In this document: piece after piece, positions 22,789-25,387 of the stretch
Numbering within the stretch: the first letter of the stretch is position 1
How the letters are laid out: every line of letters begins with the position of its first letter
DNA from: Clostridiales bacterium
GTDB taxonomy: Bacteria; Bacillota; Clostridia; Oscillospirales; Acutalibacteraceae
NCBI GenBank assembly: GCA_019421725.1
Contig: JAHZES010000004.1
Coordinates: 1 to 25,387 of the forward strand
Reading direction: 5' to 3'
Length of the DNA stretch: 25,387 nt
Notes under the pieces: generated by a model
Seen by the model: only the letters and a program-made list of their open reading frames with translations
Told to the model about the DNA's origin: nothing
Database searches by the model: none
Position numbers and translations under genes: made by a program

Positions 22789-23491
22789 TTCCTGCACTCC
22801 TTTCTGTGTTCAACGTCACAACGCCGTTATTTTCTAAATAAATCCGTTCGGCGCGAATCAATTCCAGGACCGCAAGAAAGGTTGCAATCAGTTCAGATTT
22901 ACTGCGGGAAGAGTTTATCAGACTGCTCAAAGGACACGCGCCACGGCGCAGCGTTCGCAGTACATGGAAAACACGGGAGGACACTGAAACAATCTTATGC
23001 TCCACAATATCGCTGAAGGCTTCCGTCGGCGGAGGAAGCTTTCTTCCACCGCGCCCCACGGCTGCATAGTACGCTTCCGTAAGCTCTCGGACAAGATGTT
23101 CGCGCGTGTAGGTCTGATCTGTATCCAGTTTGCCCGGTTCTCGCACAAAAGAATCAAAGGAAACATGTTCTGCCATTAAAGCCGCTATTCTTTTACATTC
23201 CTGATATTCCAGCAGCTGCCCGGTAAGCTCTTTCTGCAGCTCTTCGGACTCATCGTTTTTAGGCAGCAATGATACCGTTTTCATATATACCAATCGAGCG
23301 GCCATTTCCAAAAACTCGCTTGCAATTTCCAGGTTTTCTTCCCGCATTCGGTTAATCTGCTCCATATACTGCTCAAGCAGCAAAGAAATCTGAATATCGT
23401 AAATATTGAGCTTATTCTTTGCGATCAGATGCAGCAGCAGATCCAGCGGTCCTTCAAAACCGCTCAGCTTATAGGATATCAATTGCGTCAT
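22757..23491 (-). CDS. scpA: Segregation and condensation protein A
   Basis: The kleisin subunit that closes the SMC ring. The N-terminal signature FEGPLDLLLHLIAKNKLNIYDIQI begins at about residue 12 and the C-terminal winged helix covers about 170-235. The middle carries FLEMAARLVYMKTVSLLP. 244 residues is typical. The start ATG 23491 has GGAAAGG about 12 bases upstream, a slightly long spacing. It overlaps scpB by 32 bases, longer than most overlaps here. Confidence 0.96.
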   Translation of the reverse strand: MTQLISYKLSGFEGPLDLLLHLIAKNKLNIYDIQISLLLEQYMEQINRMREENLEIASEFLEMAARLVYMKTVSLLPKNDESEELQKELTGQLLEYQECKRIAALMAEHVSFDSFVREPGKLDTDQTYTREHLVRELTEAYYAAVGRGGRKLPPPTEAFSDIVEHKIVSVSSRVFHVLRTLRRGACPLSSLINSSRSKSELIATFLAVLELIRAERIYLENNGVVTLNTERSAGNGDYTGTGSD

Positions 23492-23531
23492 TCATTTGCC
23501 ATGCCTTTCCTGAAAAATCTCTGACAACAGA

Positions 23532-24221
23532 TTACAACCCAAAAAGCCGGAATGGCAAATCCGCAACCCACAAGACGCCCTGCAGCGCATGACCGTTCAA
23601 AAAATCCAGCACCGGATCCAGGATGCCGGAAAAAAGAACCACAGCCAAGCCCCAAAAAATGAAGCGCTCATAACGCGCAATGGAATTGACCCATTTTTCC
23701 GGCAGTATTGCGCTGAAAATCCGGGAGCCATCCAGAGGCGGGATCGGAATCAAATTGAATACCGCAAGAGAAATGTTGATCACGATCATCGCAGAAAAGA
23801 AATAATATAAAATCTGATACCCTGTCGTAGCAAAAAAAGCTGCAGGCAAAAAAACAATACAGGCATTAAAAACAACGGCCGATATCAATGCCATTAATAG
23901 ATTGGAAAGCGGACCTGCCAAAGCCGTTAACGCCATACCGCTCTTTCGGTTATTAAAATAAAAGGGATTGACCGGAACCGGTTTTGCCCAGCCGAAACCA
24001 AACAGGACCAAAAACAGCGCGCCAAACGGATCCAGATGCGCCATCGGGTTCAATGTCAACCTTCCCTGCTCCCGTGCCGTATGATCGCCCAACCTTTCTG
24101 CGGCCCAGCCATGGGCACATTCATGAACGGGCAGCACAAAAAATATAATCAGCAGCCGGGTCCCAAGACCGATCAGCAGCTGCAGATAGTCTCCGGTTTT
24201 GATCGCGTCCAAAATCCACAT
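23532..24221 (-). CDS. Site-2-type membrane metalloprotease (M50, YwhC-like)
   Basis: An intramembrane zinc protease of the M50B group. HECAH at 33-37 (H33, E34, H37) in the first helix and the third ligand D164 in NLIPIPPLDGSRIF are both present. About five to six membrane segments are visible (roughly 17-32, 65-80, 95-128, 138-158, 186-204). 229 residues matches the short YwhC-type members, which lack the PDZ domain of RseP. It is upstream of scpAB, an association common in Firmicutes. It is the first gene after the promoter at 24323-24351. Confidence 0.93.
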   Translation of the reverse strand: MWILDAIKTGDYLQLLIGLGTRLLIIFFVLPVHECAHGWAAERLGDHTAREQGRLTLNPMAHLDPFGALFLVLFGFGWAKPVPVNPFYFNNRKSGMALTALAGPLSNLLMALISAVVFNACIVFLPAAFFATTGYQILYYFFSAMIVINISLAVFNLIPIPPLDGSRIFSAILPEKWVNSIARYERFIFWGLAVVLFSGILDPVLDFLNGHALQGVLWVADLPFRLFGL

Positions 24222-24322
24222 AATTCATTCTCCGCTCCGTCAGTTAAATTTTTGAGCCCTCCGGCCTGAATGCCTTTTTCTCAGAACGACATATCACCGT
24301 TTCGGGAACGATTATTAAATTT

Positions 24323-24351
24323 ATTATAACTGACTTGCAAAATAATTACAA
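24323..24351 (-). promoter_or_regulatory. Sigma-A-type promoter for the M50-scpAB-rluB operon
   Basis: On the minus strand TTGTAA (rev-comp of 24346-24351) and a perfect TATAAT (rev-comp of 24323-24328) are 17 bp apart. The resulting leader to the M50 start is about 95 bases. The 149-base gap holds no clear terminator for the upstream lactonase gene. Confidence 0.75.
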
Positions 24352-24370
24352 GCAAAAGCCAGCTGTTTCG

Positions 24371-25384
24371 TTACCTTGTTGTTTGGCAAGCCTGCCATTC
24401 ATCCCATTCCGCCGCAAAACCGGGGCGATCAAAGGGGATTTGTGTTTGAATACACAGCGAGCCGTTTTCGGAATCCACTGCGTGCAGCGTTACGGAGCAG
24501 GAACGCTCGTTAGCAGACAGAAGCATTGCTTCGTCTTTTGTAAATTCCAGATGACGCGGCCAATGGCCTCCGCATGGGTACTGTGCGGTCTGTTCCAGCG
24601 TACCGTCGGAGGCAGCAGAAAACAGGGCGATGGTGTCTGCTCCGCGGTTCGCCGCATATAACCGCTTGCCATTCCGTGTAACCAACAGTGCGGAACCGAA
24701 GCTTTCTCCTCGGAATCCTTGCGGAAGGGTCGAAACAGCTTGTTTCAGCTGTAGCTCACCGGACTCTGCCGCATAATCCAGCGCAAAAATTTCATTGGAA
24801 TATTCTGTGATCACATACAACGTATGGCCTGCGGGGTGAAATTTAAGGTGCCGGGGCCCGCTGCCCTGCGGAAATTGAAAAAAGGGCAGCTCTCTGTTTG
24901 CGTCAAAAGAACCGTCCGCCGCGACACGGGAAATGTAAACTCTATCCTGATCGATCGCTGCCGTCAGCAGAAAACGGCCGTCCGGCGATAAAATGCAGCA
25001 GTGCGCACGCGGTGTCCCCGGTTCATTTAGCCCGAGTATTCTGTCAGTACGAACATCTTCAAAACCGTTGTGTCCGACAGAAAGCGCAACCACCTGCCCA
25101 TTACCGTAGCAGCTGCCATACAGCACTTTTGTTTGTTCACAAAAACAAAGATGGCACAGCGCTGCGCCGGAAATTTGCAGACGGTCGGTTTCCCGCAGCT
25201 CCCGGTCAAGGCAGACAAACGCGCTCGCGTCATTCCCTTCAAATACGGTAAAGACGCCGTTTTTTTGCGGCACACAAAATGTAGCCCGCAAAATCGGCGC
25301 CGCTTTCAGCTTTTGTACGGAACCGTCGTCCTCTAATAGATAACAGGCAATCTCGGTATCTCCTGAAATCAGCAGTTCTTTCAA
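24371..25384 (-). CDS. Lactonase-family seven-bladed beta-propeller protein (YkgB/Pgl-like), possibly 5'-partial
   Basis: Matches the cycloisomerase-2 / 6-phosphogluconolactonase (Pgl-like) propeller family, which hydrolyses 6-phosphogluconolactone in some bacteria. Family hallmarks are GTPRAHCCILSPDGRFLLTA, GSGPRHLKFHPAGHTLYVI, NRGADTIALFS and HWPRHLEFTKD, spaced as successive blades. The 337 residues from TTG 25384 match the family length (about 340). The frame stays open to the window edge, only one codon further, so an ATG just outside cannot be excluded and no ribosome binding site is visible. Substrate is assumed from the family. It may not belong to the downstream operon, which has its own promoter. 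Confidence 0.85.
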   Translation of the reverse strand: MKELLISGDTEIACYLLEDDGSVQKLKAAPILRATFCVPQKNGVFTVFEGNDASAFVCLDRELRETDRLQISGAALCHLCFCEQTKVLYGSCYGNGQVVALSVGHNGFEDVRTDRILGLNEPGTPRAHCCILSPDGRFLLTAAIDQDRVYISRVAADGSFDANRELPFFQFPQGSGPRHLKFHPAGHTLYVITEYSNEIFALDYAAESGELQLKQAVSTLPQGFRGESFGSALLVTRNGKRLYAANRGADTIALFSAASDGTLEQTAQYPCGGHWPRHLEFTKDEAMLLSANERSCSVTLHAVDSENGSLCIQTQIPFDRPGFAAEWDEWQACQTTR

Positions 25385-25387
25385 TTT

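Noticed and set aside
1..25387. CRISPR arrays, insertion sequences, prophage, tRNA or rRNA genes
   Set aside because: No spaced repeats, transposase-like frames, phage genes or RNA-gene signatures were found by reading both strands. Gene content is housekeeping throughout.

Overview
The window looks like a chromosomal segment from an endospore-forming Firmicute, most likely a Clostridia of the Oscillospirales/Ruminococcaceae type. The grounds are a SpoVM microprotein, a GerW/YtfJ sporulation protein, RemA, a PASTA-type PrkC kinase, strong AGGAGG-like ribosome binding sites, several TTG/GTG starts and sigma-A-type promoters. The species call is inference; no rRNA or other phylogenetic marker was compared. 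Almost all genes lie on the minus strand. I see no mobile element, CRISPR array, tRNA or rRNA.

Left edge (1-1000): the 5' end of an unrecognised minus-strand gene, then a divergent plus-strand OmpR-family response regulator of BceR/GraR-like character. The regulator has no kinase beside it. Its promoter carries two 8-bp direct repeats one helical turn apart, and it ends in a bidirectional terminator.

Housekeeping superoperon (about 15030 down to 1382, minus strand): a near-consensus promoter at 15003-15032 leads into yicC, remA, gmk, rpoZ, priA, def, fmt, a YugP-type zinc protease, rsmB, rlmN, prpC, prkC, rsgA and thiN. A hairpin plus T-run then follows. Beyond it are a 55-residue Cys-rich membrane protein and the 29-codon spoVM. 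From memory of the family this is the Bacillus subtilis yloC-to-spoVM order, without coaBC and rpe and with the YugP gene inserted. The genes cover nucleotide supply, replication restart, start-Met formylation and deformylation, rRNA modification, ribosome maturation and Ser/Thr phosphosignalling. The phosphatase gene prpC is interrupted by an in-frame TAG.

Carboxyltransferase operon (18623 down to 15117): it has its own promoter and terminator and encodes a 12S-like CoA carboxyltransferase, a biotin carrier with an Ala/Pro linker and a 5S/OadA-like carboxyltransferase. This is the subunit set of a soluble transcarboxylase. No biotin carboxylase and no membrane decarboxylase subunit is present.

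Chromosome/envelope/sporulation operon (24351 down to 18643): M50 protease, scpA, scpB, a frame-disrupted ytfI (DUF2953), ytfJ/gerW, a D-Ala-D-Ala carboxypeptidase, rluB and a small GNAT-like protein. At the right edge is a lactonase-family beta-propeller protein whose true start may lie just outside the window.

The most notable observations are the amber codon in prpC, the frame break in ytfI, the easily missed spoVM, the orphan regulator with its repeat-bearing promoter, and the divergent transcarboxylase-like set. I did not find a convincing wholly new system.
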